Numbered from the stretch's first letter, positions 50,894 through 63,251 are shown. The stretch is DNA of 64,000 nt from Adineta steineri (GCA_905250115.1 CAJNOI010000145.1:62001-126000); one strand, 5' to 3'. Notes: generated from the sequence alone by a model not told the origin. Program-made: numbers and translations.

Positions 50894-52615
50894 ATGGGTT
50901 GTTCATCAACAAAAAATCTTTCATCAATAATTGGTGCTCCTTTGGAAAAACATGATCCTGTGTCAGGTCCAATTAATACATCATCTCCTCATCGGGAAAC
51001 ACGTTTTATTGAAAATTGTATCGTTATCTGGCTCGTTGCTTCATCAACAATAACAGCGCATAAAAATATAGCAGAAAAATTACGTCAAGTTATTAGTATA
51101 TTGAAGATATTTAATAATCCTACCGAATGTATTACTTTTATTGAAAATATTCGAGAGGAAAAAGTTTTCCTCATTGTATCACCAGAAATGGAACAAGCTG
51201 TTCGAAGTGTTCATTATTTATCGCAATTAGAAAAGATCTACATTTTTTCTCTGTCTTTTCAAAAGATGGAAACTATCGACGATCAGATTATACAAACGAA
51301 AATCTTCTCGGATATTAATGATCTTTGTGAACAAATTCATCACGATGTAAAATTTTGTGAACTCGATCTTATCAATATAATTGTTGTACCTGCAGAAATT
51401 CAATCGACTACTTTTTCAGCAAAACAAGTAGCAATGTTTACCTGCATACAATTAGTTAAAAAGATTGCACTTCGTATTAAATTCGAAAGTGAACATAAAG
51501 ATGTATTTCTTGATTTTTGTCGACCTTATTATGTATCAAATGAAGAACAAATGCAATATCTCGAAGATTTTGAAAATAATTATCGACCTAAAAATGTGTT
51601 ATGGTGGATTACAAAGCCATGTTTCCTATCAAAAATACTTCATCGTGTTTTACGTACTTATGAAATTGATGTTATATATAAAATGGGTTTCATTGTCAGA
51701 CATATACATACACAACTGACGCTTCTTCATGAAAATATTTTTTCGTTATTTACAGATCGTTCAATTGTCTATCGAGGAAAGACAATGCCCAATGATGAAT
51801 TTGATATATTAATAAAGAACAATTGTGGTGGTATTCTGTCCTTTTCCAATTTCTTAACAGCTAGTATCCATAAGAAGGATGCCATGGATTTTATTCAACA
51901 ACGATTGATAACACATCCAAAAATGGCAGCGATTCTTTTTGAAATATGCCTTGATTTGACAATACGAAGTACAGCAAATGTTTGTGCTATAATTAATAAC
52001 TTAAATTCGAATATGAAATCAGAAGAAGGAGAAATTTGTTTTACTATGGGAACAGTATTTCGTATTCAATCAGTTGAACAAGTAATAGACAATCTAACAA
52101 ATATGTGGATCGTCAAATTAACATTTGTTGATGATAATGATCAACAATTCTATCGTCTCGTTGCACCTTTACGAACTAACGATGTAGATACTAATCCACT
52201 TTCATATTTGGGTAAATTACTTATTGAAATGGGAGCAAGTGAACGTGCCGAACAATTCTATCTCGATTTACAAACAGATCCGTCTGTATTCAATCAACCA
52301 CGTCGTCTTGCACGTTTACAAAATGGTCTCGGTCTTATTTTTACATATAAAGGTGACCATATGAAAGCTCTTGAACATTATCATATCTCATTGAAAACAA
52401 CTTTAAGCTATATGTCACCGGATCATCCTGATCTTGCAAGTATTTACAAATCAATAGGAGATAGCTATCGAAATACTCATAATTATATTCAAGCTCTAGC
52501 AAACTATGAACATAGTGCTCAATTGTTAAAAGATGATCAACATTCTATCATCGATCTGAACGATTGTATTATTAAAACGAAACAATTACTTGAATTTAAC
52601 AAACAACAATGTTAG
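50894..52615 (+). CDS. ADP-ribosyltransferase with TPRs and acylation-type N terminus
   Basis: A single open frame of 573 aa. It begins MGCSSTKN, matching the N-myristoylation consensus (Gly2, Ser/Thr at 6) with Cys3 available for palmitoylation, so membrane attachment is likely. Residues of about 40-125 are the same unnamed alpha/beta domain as in the gene at 41753 (CIVIWLVASS, VFLIVSPEME, KIYIFSLS). The ART fold has VYRG (Arg294), FSNFLTAS (about 317-324) and EGE at 378-380 in EEGEICFTMG, which completes an R-S-ExE triad expected to transfer ADP-ribose from NAD to arginine. TPRs follow (LARLQNGLGLIFTYKGDHMK, ASIYKSIGDSYRNTHNYIQA). It has no NHL repeats, unlike its relative. A long 5' leader follows a [18 protein letters not shown] at 50820. 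Confidence 0.85.
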   Translation: MGCSSTKNLSSIIGAPLEKHDPVSGPINTSSPHRETRFIENCIVIWLVASSTITAHKNIAEKLRQVISILKIFNNPTECITFIENIREEKVFLIVSPEMEQAVRSVHYLSQLEKIYIFSLSFQKMETIDDQIIQTKIFSDINDLCEQIHHDVKFCELDLINIIVVPAEIQSTTFSAKQVAMFTCIQLVKKIALRIKFESEHKDVFLDFCRPYYVSNEEQMQYLEDFENNYRPKNVLWWITKPCFLSKILHRVLRTYEIDVIYKMGFIVRHIHTQLTLLHENIFSLFTDRSIVYRGKTMPNDEFDILIKNNCGGILSFSNFLTASIHKKDAMDFIQQRLITHPKMAAILFEICLDLTIRSTANVCAIINNLNSNMKSEEGEICFTMGTVFRIQSVEQVIDNLTNMWIVKLTFVDDNDQQFYRLVAPLRTNDVDTNPLSYLGKLLIEMGASERAEQFYLDLQTDPSVFNQPRRLARLQNGLGLIFTYKGDHMKALEHYHISLKTTLSYMSPDHPDLASIYKSIGDSYRNTHNYIQALANYEHSAQLLKDDQHSIIDLNDCIIKTKQLLEFNKQQC

Positions 52616-53020
52616 TTTTTACTATTCTGAAAATATAGGTGTGGATGTAAAAAAAATGTAACTCATATTTATACTTTCAAATTTAATAAACGTTGTCTTA
52701 TAAATTGTATTTAGTTTATCTAATGAATTGAATAGAATTATTCATTTTGAAAGGAAAATAAATAAAATAATTTTTTTATTCTTAAGGACTTTTTCAAATA
52801 TCCTTGTCTTTTATCAGTATAAAAATTTGTTTTTGTTTTCGTTATTTTACTATATATATATAAGTTATTTTTATGTTTACAATTACTCATTTTCTGTTCT
52901 TCACCTTTGATAGTGTATCTTCATTATATACAACCATCAGCAATTAACTTGTCTACATAGAAAAGAAAGATACAAAATTTTCATAAATGATTTCTTTGAC
53001 TGAGGACAAGATTTTTTTTT

Positions 53021-53120
53021 NNNNNNNNNNNNNNNNNNNNNNNNNNNNNNNNNNNNNNNNNNNNNNNNNNNNNNNNNNNNNNNNNNNNNNNNNNNNNNNN
53101 NNNNNNNNNNNNNNNNNNNN
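53021..53120. other. Scaffold gap (100 N)
   Basis: Placeholder of 100 N that truncates the minus-strand 7TM gene. A T-run borders it on the left. Confidence 0.95.
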
Positions 53121-53449
53121 AAGAATTTACAAGATCCAATTGTATAGGAATAGGTTAAGGTGAATCCGTGAATGATTTTTAAATAGTTGTCTAAATTCCA
53201 GCCATATACTTTCAGCATATCAAAGAACACGATTGCACGCATATAATGCAGTGTTGGGCGTGCCTGTCCGCCACGGAAAGGTGGACGACATAAAATAATG
53301 AACATCAACAAATTAAGTAGTGTGCCAAAAATAATCACCAGTAAGCTGTAATAACCAAAAATAATTGTATCACTGGTATATGAAATCATAACTGTGCTAT
53401 CTGAATCGTTAATGTTGGTCATAACGTTTTTACTACTAATATTCACCAT
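53121..53449 (-). CDS. 7TM receptor, N-terminal fragment ending at gap
   Basis: The probable start is the ATG at 53449, four bases after a ttttttag acceptor. An upstream in-frame ATG exists but would lie before that acceptor. About 109 residues are visible: an extracellular N terminus with sequons (NIS, NDS), helix 1 (YYSLLVIIFGTLLNLLMFIILC), an intracellular RPPFRGGQARP loop, helix 2 (LHYMRAIVFFDMLKVYG) and a GSCK cysteine before helix 3. The rest lies in the gap, and sequence below 53021 does not look like a receptor. The loop and helix 2 differ from the other three receptors, so it belongs to another subfamily. Confidence 0.6.
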
Positions 53450-55759
53450 GGTTCTAAAAAAAACTGTCAGAAAATCTAGAAAACGATTCATAACATTCTC
53501 TTCTATGTGACAATTATTCACTACTACTTTTGATACGAATAACAGAAAATATAAAATTATTCATGGATGACAGTGTTTCTCTTTTGATGACAAAATAAAT
53601 ATCAAATTCTGAAATTTTCGCAACCATTTCTAATGTAGTAGAAATTCTAATACTTTAAAATAGAATCTTTATTTTGTACTGTTTCACAATCTAGCTTCAG
53701 AACTTTCGTGATACTCACAGGTCAGTTTTTAAATAGCCTGAAGATAAAGTTTAGACAAATTTTAGTATGCAAAACTTATTATGCAAAACTTATTATGAAT
53801 AAACCAAAAGAAAGAGCAAATATTTGTCTACAAAAAGATCATAGTTTTCTGTCGAGTGTGTATCAATAATATGAATATTGATAAGATAAACGATAACATC
53901 TCGATTGTCAGTACATTTTGTACAGTAAAATCTCATTATTAACGTTGCGCAAAACAAATTGCTACCGAGTGTATCTGGTAAGTGATAATTCATATTCACG
54001 CCTTCTCGTTCTAGAAGTATCGTATTACGCGTATTATTAAGCGAAAATATTTCTAAATAACTATAAACAAATGTCAGATAAATATCTAGAACTATTGTAT
54101 CTTCTGCTTTTGTCGGAGAATATTTCTGTTTGTATTATAGCTATCTCACTTCAAGTAAACTACGAATAAAAATTTTTGACTGATCTCTTCAATGCAATGC
54201 GCAGAAAGTTAGTCTTCGCTAACGCCTCCTTTTATTTAGACAATAACATGAATGTTTTTTTATGTTTTCTGTCAATTTTTTGAAGCGAGAAAAATATGTT
54301 GAAAAAGATAATATATATAACTGCTAGCGAGAGAAAGACAAAGTAAAAAAGAAAAGGATATAAATAATGGCAGTAAGAAATAAGGTAAAAATATAACAAA
54401 TGATTCCAGATATTCCTTCTCATATAAATAGAAGAGAAAGAAATTAATTTCAAGAACATTTTCTCCTAACGATCAATGAAGTAAAATAACCATCTTGAGT
54501 GTGGATATTATATTTACTATACCAAACGGTTGTTTCTTGTCTTTCAGTTTTTGATATAATCAAATGTAACAAATAAATAATCAAATCCATATTTTCTTAC
54601 GATAACACGATCGCTCGGTGTCTTAGATAAGTAATCGCCGCACCAACAATTGTCACATGAAATAAAATAGCAAATTAGAATAAAAACTATTTTATTCAAA
54701 TGGTTTATCACATTATTGAGGCACAAAATAACAGAATCTCGCTTCAGCAAACAATTTTTTTATCCAAAAATGATGAAACGCGACAATCTGACTGAGAAAA
54801 AAAACTATCATTATAATATCTAAACACTAATGGATAAGCATCACTTCTCTTTCCGCATGGTTTATATATTTTCTCATCGACTTTATTTTTACTAATGCTG
54901 CCATTATTAGTTTATTTTTTGATCTACAATATTTTCCTCTGTGTCGTTAATTTTTATACTCTACACTTAACATCATGTGTTTTTTATCTTCTTTCTGATT
55001 CCAGTCTCGACGGTGCGGGTTTATCGTCTCTTAAGTCACATCACATCTACACTTTCAAAAAGTTTTAATTGTAAATATCTAAATAAATAGATTTATAATA
55101 ATAAAATAAAACGATTTCATAAAGAAAAATACCAAATAAATCTTACCATTAATCATTTTTAATTATAAATATAAACATGAAAATATTACTAAAATTATTT
55201 AAGAGAGGTTTTTCTAAAACAATAATCTAAATTACATATATAATCTTAAAAATTTCATTATAATTTAAATCTCAATTTGGGTGTGGGTGTGCGTTATGGG
55301 TAAAAGAAACATCAACACTCTCATCCACATTCACACTCACGCTTTGTCTTTTCTTTCTATCAAAAGTTTGTATATAAATTCTTATCTTGATCTATTTCTG
55401 CATTTTCTTCAATATACCATTGCTGTATAAGAAGGCTAGATGTTGTCTTCTTATCTCTTTAATCTCAAGTTTATAAAGAAGAAGAAGATTTTTGATTTCC
55501 TCTCAATTATTTCGTCTTTGATACGTGAAACTATGCTGGTTGGTTGTTGATGTTACATATCAACCTGTACAAAAGCATACCTTATTATGATATTTATCTG
55601 TTCTTCTCGTCGTATTTTTTTATCGCCGTATGCGGATTGAGGCCACGTGTTGTTCTTGTTCTTTTTCTTTTATACTTTCAGGTATCCCTATATCACTCTA
55701 TGACTAGGAGACAACGTTTTTACATTCTTTTTTTTTGTCACGTATAATTTAAATATAAC
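53450..55759. other. Intergenic region with TGTGGG-like palindrome
   Basis: About 2.3 kb with no gene recognised. Open stretches at 53793-53999 and 54232-54459 (minus) are low-complexity and AT-driven. The palindrome at 55276-55344 is listed separately. Confidence 0.55.
55276..55344. repeat. TGTGGG-like imperfect palindrome
   Basis: The left arm tttgggtgtgggtgtgcgtt faces the right arm ctcatccacattcacactca across about 25 bases. Confidence 0.6.
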
Positions 55760-56967
55760 ATGCATTGGTTGTCAAAATGGCTCCTAGTAGGCAGTTTAGC
55801 AGCATGGTTGAGCTACTATCGTCACTGGACATCTCAGGTCAGTTATTTTTATTTTTCAAGATCTTATTTGATCAGTGTATTTTAGACAAGGATTATAAAT
55901 TTAGCTTTGTTATATATATATGATAGATGAAAACATAAAGCTGCGTATTTTAATGATCAAATTATAGTTTTAATAAACAATGTTAGTGACGTTATTTAAA
56001 TTTTGTAGTTGAAATTCCTAAATATGAATATATAGAGACTTAGACTATTGCCAAAGTATCCTTAGTATATAATGACTCTAGAAAATGCTCTGAAAGCCTT
56101 AATTTCTAACTCAGAAGGTAAGGTCAATAATAGTAACTTCAGTATCATCTGAAAAAATATACGGTAACCTATAGAAACTAACTTTTTTTGGAACGAAATC
56201 GATGTTTACACGTCAGATAAAGCTAGTTTTTAATAAGAAGAATAGAGAACGCTTTAAATCTTCAAGGCGATTCGGTGGATTAATTTTAAGAGAAAAAAGT
56301 TTTTTTTAATATTATCTCAGGTATCTTTCCTTACATTTAGCTTGTCAGAACTAATACGGCAGGCTTATCACGGATTGCAACTTCTGTAGCAAATAATACT
56401 GATTCATATCAATTTTTGAATCGATCTCAACAAATAAATGATTCATATTTCGAATTTGAAAATATTATATATGCACATGGCCTTTGTGGAGATCTTCAAG
56501 TACCATCAACGAAACGACCCTGTACACCAGTTCTTCATATACATCTTAATCAAATAGAATTCTTCACTCTTCTACAAGGTCAATTAGCCTATCAATTAGA
56601 TGATAAAGTATATTCATGCAATATTCACACATGTCCTCAGCCTCTTGTTGTGCCACCTCTTGTTCCACATACATTTTGGATGGATGATAATAAACAAGAT
56701 CTCATTGTACGTGTTCGTGTTGAATCGATAAAAAAAGACAGTGGTGTTCGACAAGGATTCTTTGAAAATCTTGCTGGTCTCTTACGCGATCGACATTTAT
56801 CCATTTGGCAAATATTTGTACTTTTTGAAAATGCTCAAACCTATCCAGCAACATTACCATTACCTCTTGTGAAATTAATGTTTAAAATAGGTGCTCCCAT
56901 TGGTCGATTACTTGGCTATAAAAACGAATATAAAGAATATACAACAATTTTAGAAGAATTGAAATAA
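55760..56967 (+). CDS. Membrane-anchored cupin-domain protein
   Basis: Exon 1 (55760-55837) encodes MHWLSKWLLVGSLAAWLSYY, a signal anchor. Exon 2 (56341-56967) joins in phase 0 after an acatttag acceptor. The total is 705 bases, 234 aa. The middle is a classic single cupin barrel: LHIHLNQIEFFTLLQGQLAY gives the first metal-binding motif (H-x-H-x3-Q-x-E like), and VVPPLVPHTFWMDD gives the second with its His. The C-terminal helix region (PLVKLMFKIGAPIGRLLGYK) could contact membrane. Cupins range from dioxygenases to binding proteins, so the substrate cannot be told here. The protein begins like a lumenal or secreted enzyme. The joined intron is about 500 bp, long for this window. Confidence 0.75.
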
Positions 56968-57829
56968 TTAATTATATTTTTATTCCAAATTTCAGATTTG
57001 CTGACACTGTCTTTTGACTTCAAATCAACATTTTATCTAAAAGAATAAATTTTTATAAACACATTCACAAATTGAAAAGAAGTGAGCAAAAATGAAAAAG
57101 TTAACATACAAAAAAGATACTCGTATCGACATCAAATTGACTAGAAATAATACTATTCATTAGATCAAACGAAATAAGATAAGAAAAATTAATATATATA
57201 GTTGAATTCGAGGATGGGTGACTGTTGATATGAGACGTCTTTCTTGGACAACGTTCACACTCTAAACATGTTAGATATGATAAACGATATTTTGGGTAGA
57301 TGAGAGTATGTATATGTATTTAATCCTCACACCTACACTCTTAGAAGTTACTCGTAACTTAATTTTGATATAGAAAACTGGAATATTTACAAGAACTCTT
57401 TGATTGGGATTATGATTTGTATATAGATGTATACACAGAAGTCTATGGTATGTCATAAAAAATATAGAAGTTGAGTATCATTTTGCATTAGTAATCTACT
57501 CAAACATCAAGAAACTTCATCAAATGTATAGCTTATAAAGTACATCGACTATCAAGAGCTTAATGCTTTACATATGAGTATAATACGAGCGTGGCTAGAC
57601 GTAAATAAAAATCTCTTCTTACATTCATCCACAAGATTTATTTTGAATTTTCATACACAAATATAAAAACAGCATTTAATTTAAAAAAAGCAAGCAGTAT
57701 CTAGTATAGTTGAAAATTAAAACCATTATAGATTAATTATATACGGTGCATCATACATAAAAGTACAAGTTCATATATTTGTGTATATTAGTTTTTCAAG
57801 AGAACCATTCTCGAACAGTAATTTATGAA
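56968..57829. other. Intergenic region
   Basis: No gene seen between the converging cupin and PAN-like genes. A G/T-rich arm at about 57292-57310 and a C/A-rich arm at 57332-57351 (cctcacacctacactctt) form a weak palindrome. Confidence 0.5.
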
Positions 57830-59800
57830 TCAGTCACAAAAATATGTTAACCAAAAGGCTTTCAATGTATTAGGACAAGTATCACCAAATAGTGAATTAT
57901 TATCAGAAAACGTGCATATCGATGAGCTATTGCTGTTAGCACAATATGAAATAAGAACTTCAGTTACGTCCATTATCGTACAATTACTTGATGCGCAGCT
58001 GCACATCGAAAAATCTTTAACACCGTAATAAGCATCAACAATATTTATCGTTGGTGTTGGTGAAACACATGTAATTGTTATCACAGTATGTTCTGGTATG
58101 CTCTCCATTGTTTGATTTCCTACAAAACAATGATTGCAAAGTAGACAATAAAGAAATAAATAACATACCTGAAGGAACTGTACTTGTACTAGCAGATGTA
58201 GGACTGCTCGTTGCACCAGCATCTAACGTTGTAGAAGTTAATGAATTTGAACCTGATGTAGGCGTAGACGATGTCGGAATGGCTGCTATAATAGAATAAT
58301 AATAAAAATGTACGTTTATCAATAAATGATATCTGAACGCAGGATGCTGGTAACTTTAACTTTCAAACTAGACTCTTGACACTTAATTTATAGAATAATA
58401 TTTCAATATCATTTGGTATGCTAATCAATTATATTCTATCACTGTGGGTGAACATATTAATCGAATTTGCCAAAGAGGAATCTGAATTTTGAGGTATATT
58501 AATAGTGATCGTGGTAATATTTATGTATCTGAGTATGGTTATCGAGTTGTTGTTATGTACTAAAGAGCGATTCATGAACAGTGCGATATAATTCTCATGG
58601 AAATTTTATCAAAATAGCACAACAGCTTAATATTTCATTGTTTTAAAGTTGTATTGAACTGATAAATAGGTTTAATATTTATCAAACAATAACCTATGAT
58701 ATTTCTAATTGGAGATGTAACAGATGAGTATCCGTTTTTTCTATTGTTATGATACGATGGATCATACAAGGATTAATCTTGAAAATCAAGACTGTTAAAC
58801 TTATGAAAGAAAATATTTAATAATAAATGTCAAAATTATTTATTACTTAAAAGAAACCTTTAATTCAATGAAATTGCTCCTATTTGTCTGCAAGAAACAA
58901 TGTATCTTCGATATACTTATCAAATATTTTTATCTTGATCAAAATTATAATTAAAAATAAAACTCATTGATACTACTATGCTACATATGTTAGGATCTAA
59001 TGCGATATCGATAGAACCCGCCTGCAGTAACTAAATCCTCGAGAAAGTTTTTCGTGATAGAAAATGTCATATAGAAATATTATTAACTATATCTTATAGT
59101 GTGAGTTACTCAGATGACAAGTACAATTATTCTCAGTTGTATTATTAGATACCTTAAAACATACTGCATTGACTAATGATCAGTAACTTTTCATTTGCAT
59201 TAGAACTATGCATACAATTTTCGATCAATTTCGTCTGGTCTTAGCTTAGATATGATTGAGTTTACTTCATAATATATGAAATATAACATGAACAAAAATA
59301 ACGGTGACTAAAAAGCTAACTAACTAATTAGAAGTATAACTTATCGTTATAGAAGTGACGACTGAACAGAATGGAAAGAAAAAAAATAATAAACTTAAGC
59401 ACTACAGATGTCATAAAATATCTACGATAAATTACCGTTTTTTCCAAACTAAAATATCAACTGTATAATTGACAATTAACTTACTTTGTATTTGTGTATT
59501 TGTTATTGATATTGATGATTGATTAATAAATATGAACGAGGAATTATTATAAAACTGAATTGTAATAGAACTTTGATTAGAATAAAATAACTGACAAGTT
59601 TGATTTATTTGAAAATAATTAGCAGCAGATATTAAACTATTGGACGCTATCAACTTGCATATGCATTGATTTTCGGTGATTTTTAATAATGAGGTAGTTA
59701 TCGTATCAATCATAATATAATTGTCTATTTTGCCAATACTAACAGAATGAATGGCAGAAAATGACAGTAATATAGCAAGTATCCAAATCATATTATACAT
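57830..59800 (-). CDS. Secreted Cys-rich protein with Ser/Thr linker, PAN-like layout
   Basis: Proposed exons on the minus strand: 59485-59800, 58169-58285, 57830-58119. Phases match (1, 1, 0) and the total is 723 bases, 240 aa. The N terminus MYNMIWILAILLSFSAIHSV is a signal peptide. Exon 1 has a short Cys pattern (CICKLIASNS, TCQLFYSNQSS) resembling a reduced PAN-like unit. Exon 2 is a pure Ser/Thr/Pro linker (TSSTPTSGSN). Exon 3 carries a Cys-rich domain (VITITCVSPTPT, FSMCSCASSNC, CTFSDNNSLFGDTC). The last two exons are certain from a clean short intron. The link to exon 1 across 1.2 kb rests on phase and on the same signal-PAN-linker-domain plan as the gene at 20762, so there could instead be two genes or missing exons. 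Confidence 0.55.
58495..58563 (+). pseudogene. NHL repeat relic
   Basis: A short plus-strand stretch reads YINSDRGNIYVSEYGYRVVV and then stops at TAA. GNIYVSEYGxRVV is the core of an NHL repeat as seen in the gene at 41753. It lies in the long intron of the minus-strand gene with no other repeat near it, so it is a fragment. Confidence 0.5.
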
Positions 59801-61665
59801 CTTTCTTGTCAAAACTCATTTGACAACTGTCGTCGTTACAAACACTTATTATTTTTCTTCATATCCTGAAAGTTTTTTTTTTTTAGTGTCACTCAAATTA
59901 GTAATTCATCAGAAAAAAATACGTCCACAACTACACTTTTTATAGTAAAAAATCTTTTAAAAGTCATGTCTGACAAAAAAAAAAGAAGCTCTGAACGAAA
60001 AAAATTATCGAGAGCAATACAGAGAGAGGCGACTCTAATCGAAAATATGGTACTAATGATTCGAGTCATTTTAAACTTAAATTTTTCCGGATACAAAACT
60101 TCATTCTCATTGAATCTATTACATCCGGACAATATTCTCAACAGTTTTTTTTAATTTTTTATTCTTGTTATAGTAAAAAAAGTTATTGACGCGTATATTT
60201 GTATGTGTAGGTGTGTGCATGATAAAATAATGAAAGTTTTGGACGGCATCAGATATTATATTCTCTATCACGCAGTGATCGAGACGTTCGGATAAAGAAT
60301 GTTACAATCGTAACCAGCTTTACATTCACATATTCATTGATTAGAAATGACTTTTTTCCATTGGATTGTTCTTTTTTCTACAGAAAAAAAATCGTAAAAA
60401 TATTGTTGAATAGATCTTGCAGAACTCCTTCTTTTCTTTCTTTTTTAAGAATTTCTTTCTTCGTCCTTCCTTTTATTTATTATACTACAAGACAATATAC
60501 GCATTCTACAGAGACTTGTGTATTTTTTCAAGATCTTGCGAAGTTGATTTATCTGATCACTGTTGTCATTAAATTGTGTTATAAAGCATCCACTTTCTTG
60601 TTGGAACATCTGATGAGCAATTGCGCTAAACTTTTGGGATAAACACAATATTTATATGGAACTATTTGTCGAACGAAAGGTTTAATTGAATTACGCATAC
60701 TGTGGTGACCGCATGTGCTTTCCATTCATTAGTAGAAACGCCGAGAAAAAGAAGAGGAAAATACGGAAAGAGAAAAACGTTGAAGACTCTTGAACATGTC
60801 AATGGAAAATTTAGTTGCTTTTTTCTCATTGGTTACTCTTTATTTGAAATTTGCAACTCTCAATTTCCTCAGATGTTTTTTCTCTCTAAACTATTTCAGC
60901 GTTTTCCAACAGTCTCAATGTATCGTCCGATTTTTATTTGATTATCAATTTATGTCTACTATTGTTATCCTCTTACATATTCAATCTTTCTTCACCTTTT
61001 CAATCAATATTATCTGTTTTATGTCCATCACTTGCTCTCTCTTATATAATACGTTTTCTACGAATGAGAGGTAACATGTAGAAGTGAAGTCAAATTAAAC
61101 GGCAAACTTCTTATATTAGCACTTCATGGAAAGACAATAACAACAAGATACAATCGCCATCGTACAATGTTATCAAAATACTGTCTCACAGATTATAAAA
61201 GTACTATAGGACAAGTCACTGCATTACTGAATTTGTTTAAATGTGTAGCATATCATTAATGACTCTATAGACTCATTTGATTCAGAGTAAGCTAAAATCT
61301 GATGCTATGCGCCCACCTTCTGTTCAATATTCGCTTGATCTATTGTTATTTTTATCACACGATAGCATATTTGAAAAATTCTTGTTTTAGGTATCTCCTC
61401 GCTACAGCCCTTGGTTCGATGAAAAATTTCTTCTTAACGTGCTTTAGATAACTAATCGAAATGCTTACTTGCATTGTAAATAAGGTGATACTATCTTGAG
61501 GGTGTGAGTGACATTTTATTATGATCAGATACCGACACCCTAAGGATAAGACAGAAAATATTAGCTGCTCTCTTTTCTTTGTGCATTAATCAGATAAGAG
61601 CAATATTTATTTTTTCTCAGAAATGAAAGTCAGAGTAATAGTGAATGTTTTTTTTTGACACATAT
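59801..61665. other. Intergenic region with TGTGGG-like palindrome
   Basis: About 1.9 kb without a recognisable gene. Several open stretches of 60-100 codons (59893-60141, 60337-60642, 60790-61074) are Phe/Leu/Ser-rich and lack motifs. The palindrome at 61496-61546 is listed separately. Confidence 0.55.
61496..61546. repeat. TGTGGG-like imperfect palindrome
   Basis: The left arm cttgagggtgtgagtg pairs with the right arm taccgacaccctaagg around about 19 bases. This is a compact, clear member of the family. Confidence 0.7.
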
Positions 61666-62820
61666 TCAGAAAGTAACTTTTGATGTAATATCGAAGTCAT
61701 AGCTTTCGTCCGGATAAATTGATCCACGTTTAAACTCGACATTTCGTTTCGTCTGAAGCTCTATTATTTTGAATGAATTAATCTCTTCTTCCGTCACATT
61801 TTGTCGCATAAAGTTTGGACATAGCTTCAAGTAGAAGTTTACTAACACTGGGCAGTACAGTTCTAAGAGCTTGTTCCACTGTTCTCCATCAGAAACAAAC
61901 GCAGCTTTGCAATACACAACTGAAATCGACAAGTTTTTCAAGTTCGGCATCCGTTCCAAGATCAATTTGAGATGTTCGAAGTTCAGATGAAGAACATGAT
62001 CGAAGTTGACTCTGAAATTCGCGAGCTTCGGAAGAAGAGTTATCTTGGATAATGCCGCTGTGTATTCCTGGTGATCGATCCACGTTACATCTGTAATCTC
62101 TATTGACAGAGCAGACTGAAATACTGGAATCAGACTGAGAAAAGCTGCAGTTGTTGCTCGTTTTATTTTCAGATGTTTCACAGTAGTAGTGACGTTGAGC
62201 AGATGCTCACCTGGTAATACTAGTGTGCCAGCGAATGGAGCGATGACAGCTTCGCTAAAAGTGAGATGTGTCACAGTTGATGGTAATTGCGAAAAGAACT
62301 GAATATCTTCTGCCATAGACAGTTCGTGGCTAGTTTCAAAAAATTTGTGCCGAACAGTGAGACGACGAAGTTGATAGAAGTATGGAAAGAGTGGGATGAT
62401 TGAGCCAAGATTAATTATGTCCTGGAGTATCAGTAGACGAATGCCGCCAACGAATGTGCGAAGATCGACTTGTTTTCTGAGAAGACTCCGTTCTAGTGTT
62501 AGTGGTTTCGGCTGACAAGAGGGATCTAGATGTATCAGGATAGACTTCAGTTGATATGGATTAACTTTAGGAAGTAATTTCTCCACTAATTGATTCCAGT
62601 TTTTTGGAGATAGGTATGAGTTTAAGTGTAAGGGAGTGTGTTGTTCTATAACATTGTTTAGTCGAGTATTTAAGTTGTAGAATGAAGTGAAGAGTTCGAA
62701 AGCAGCGAAGTATTCGAACAGTTCGATAAGTAACTCTGCGGCTGAGAAGGCATCTTCAAATTGTGTATAGTTGATCTGCTTTGCACGTGGTACACCTTGA
62801 GTAAACGTTGAGTTGTTCAT
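61666..62820 (-). CDS. F-box-like leucine-rich repeat protein
   Basis: A single open frame of 384 aa without lesions. Residues of about 27-60 (AAELLIELFEYFAAFELFTSFYNLNTRLNNVI) follow the F-box-like helix pattern common in rotifer proteins of this type, although the usual LPxE start is degraded. Degenerate leucine-rich strands follow (LRTFVGGIRLLILQD, LRRLTVRHKF, VTHLTFSEAV, VKHLKIKRAT, LKNLSISVVY). The likely role is a substrate adaptor of an SCF ubiquitin ligase, by inference. It is unrelated in detail to the RI-type LRR gene at 28875. Confidence 0.65.
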   Translation of the reverse strand: MNNSTFTQGVPRAKQINYTQFEDAFSAAELLIELFEYFAAFELFTSFYNLNTRLNNVIEQHTPLHLNSYLSPKNWNQLVEKLLPKVNPYQLKSILIHLDPSCQPKPLTLERSLLRKQVDLRTFVGGIRLLILQDIINLGSIIPLFPYFYQLRRLTVRHKFFETSHELSMAEDIQFFSQLPSTVTHLTFSEAVIAPFAGTLVLPGEHLLNVTTTVKHLKIKRATTAAFLSLIPVFQSALSIEITDVTWIDHQEYTAALSKITLLPKLANFRVNFDHVLHLNFEHLKLILERMPNLKNLSISVVYCKAAFVSDGEQWNKLLELYCPVLVNFYLKLCPNFMRQNVTEEEINSFKIIELQTKRNVEFKRGSIYPDESYDFDITSKVTF

Positions 62821-63029
62821 AGCTTGTAATGTATTTTAAATGATAAAGTGTAACAAAAAACCTCTTCTATTTTTTCAAAAAAATATAAAAAAACGTGCGT
62901 TTTATATGCCGTATTTTTTTTCAAAAAGAAAAGAGAACAAACAGTAAGGTAATATTTGATAAGGTATTAGTTTATTTTGTGGCACACTCTTTATGATTCA
63001 GGCGCGATACGTAGTGTGATTCATAATTT

Positions 63030-63082
63030 TGAGAATGTGGATGTAGATAGTATTGTATTACAGTCAAACACTCACACCCATA
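63030..63082. repeat. TGTGGG-like imperfect palindrome
   Basis: The left arm gagaatgtggatgtagatag faces the right arm cagtcaaacactcacaccca over a spacer of about 10 bases. A second member lies only about 170 bases downstream. Confidence 0.6.
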
Positions 63083-63251
63083 TTAAATCCACACATTCGT
63101 ATGCCTGTAACCAAGTATGTTTTTTGTTGTTGAAAAACGAAGGCATGACAAACATGATCTGTTGTCATATGCAAGGAAAGAAAAAAAGCCTCGTGGTCTA
63201 TGCAAGCGATAAGAGTAAAACTGAAAGAAGGAGAACTTTTTCTCGTTGCAA

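Noticed and set aside
60337..61074. Phe/Leu/Ser-rich open frames of about 80-100 codons
   Set aside because: Low-complexity AT-driven stretches overlapping on both strands, with no motif and no convincing helix pattern.
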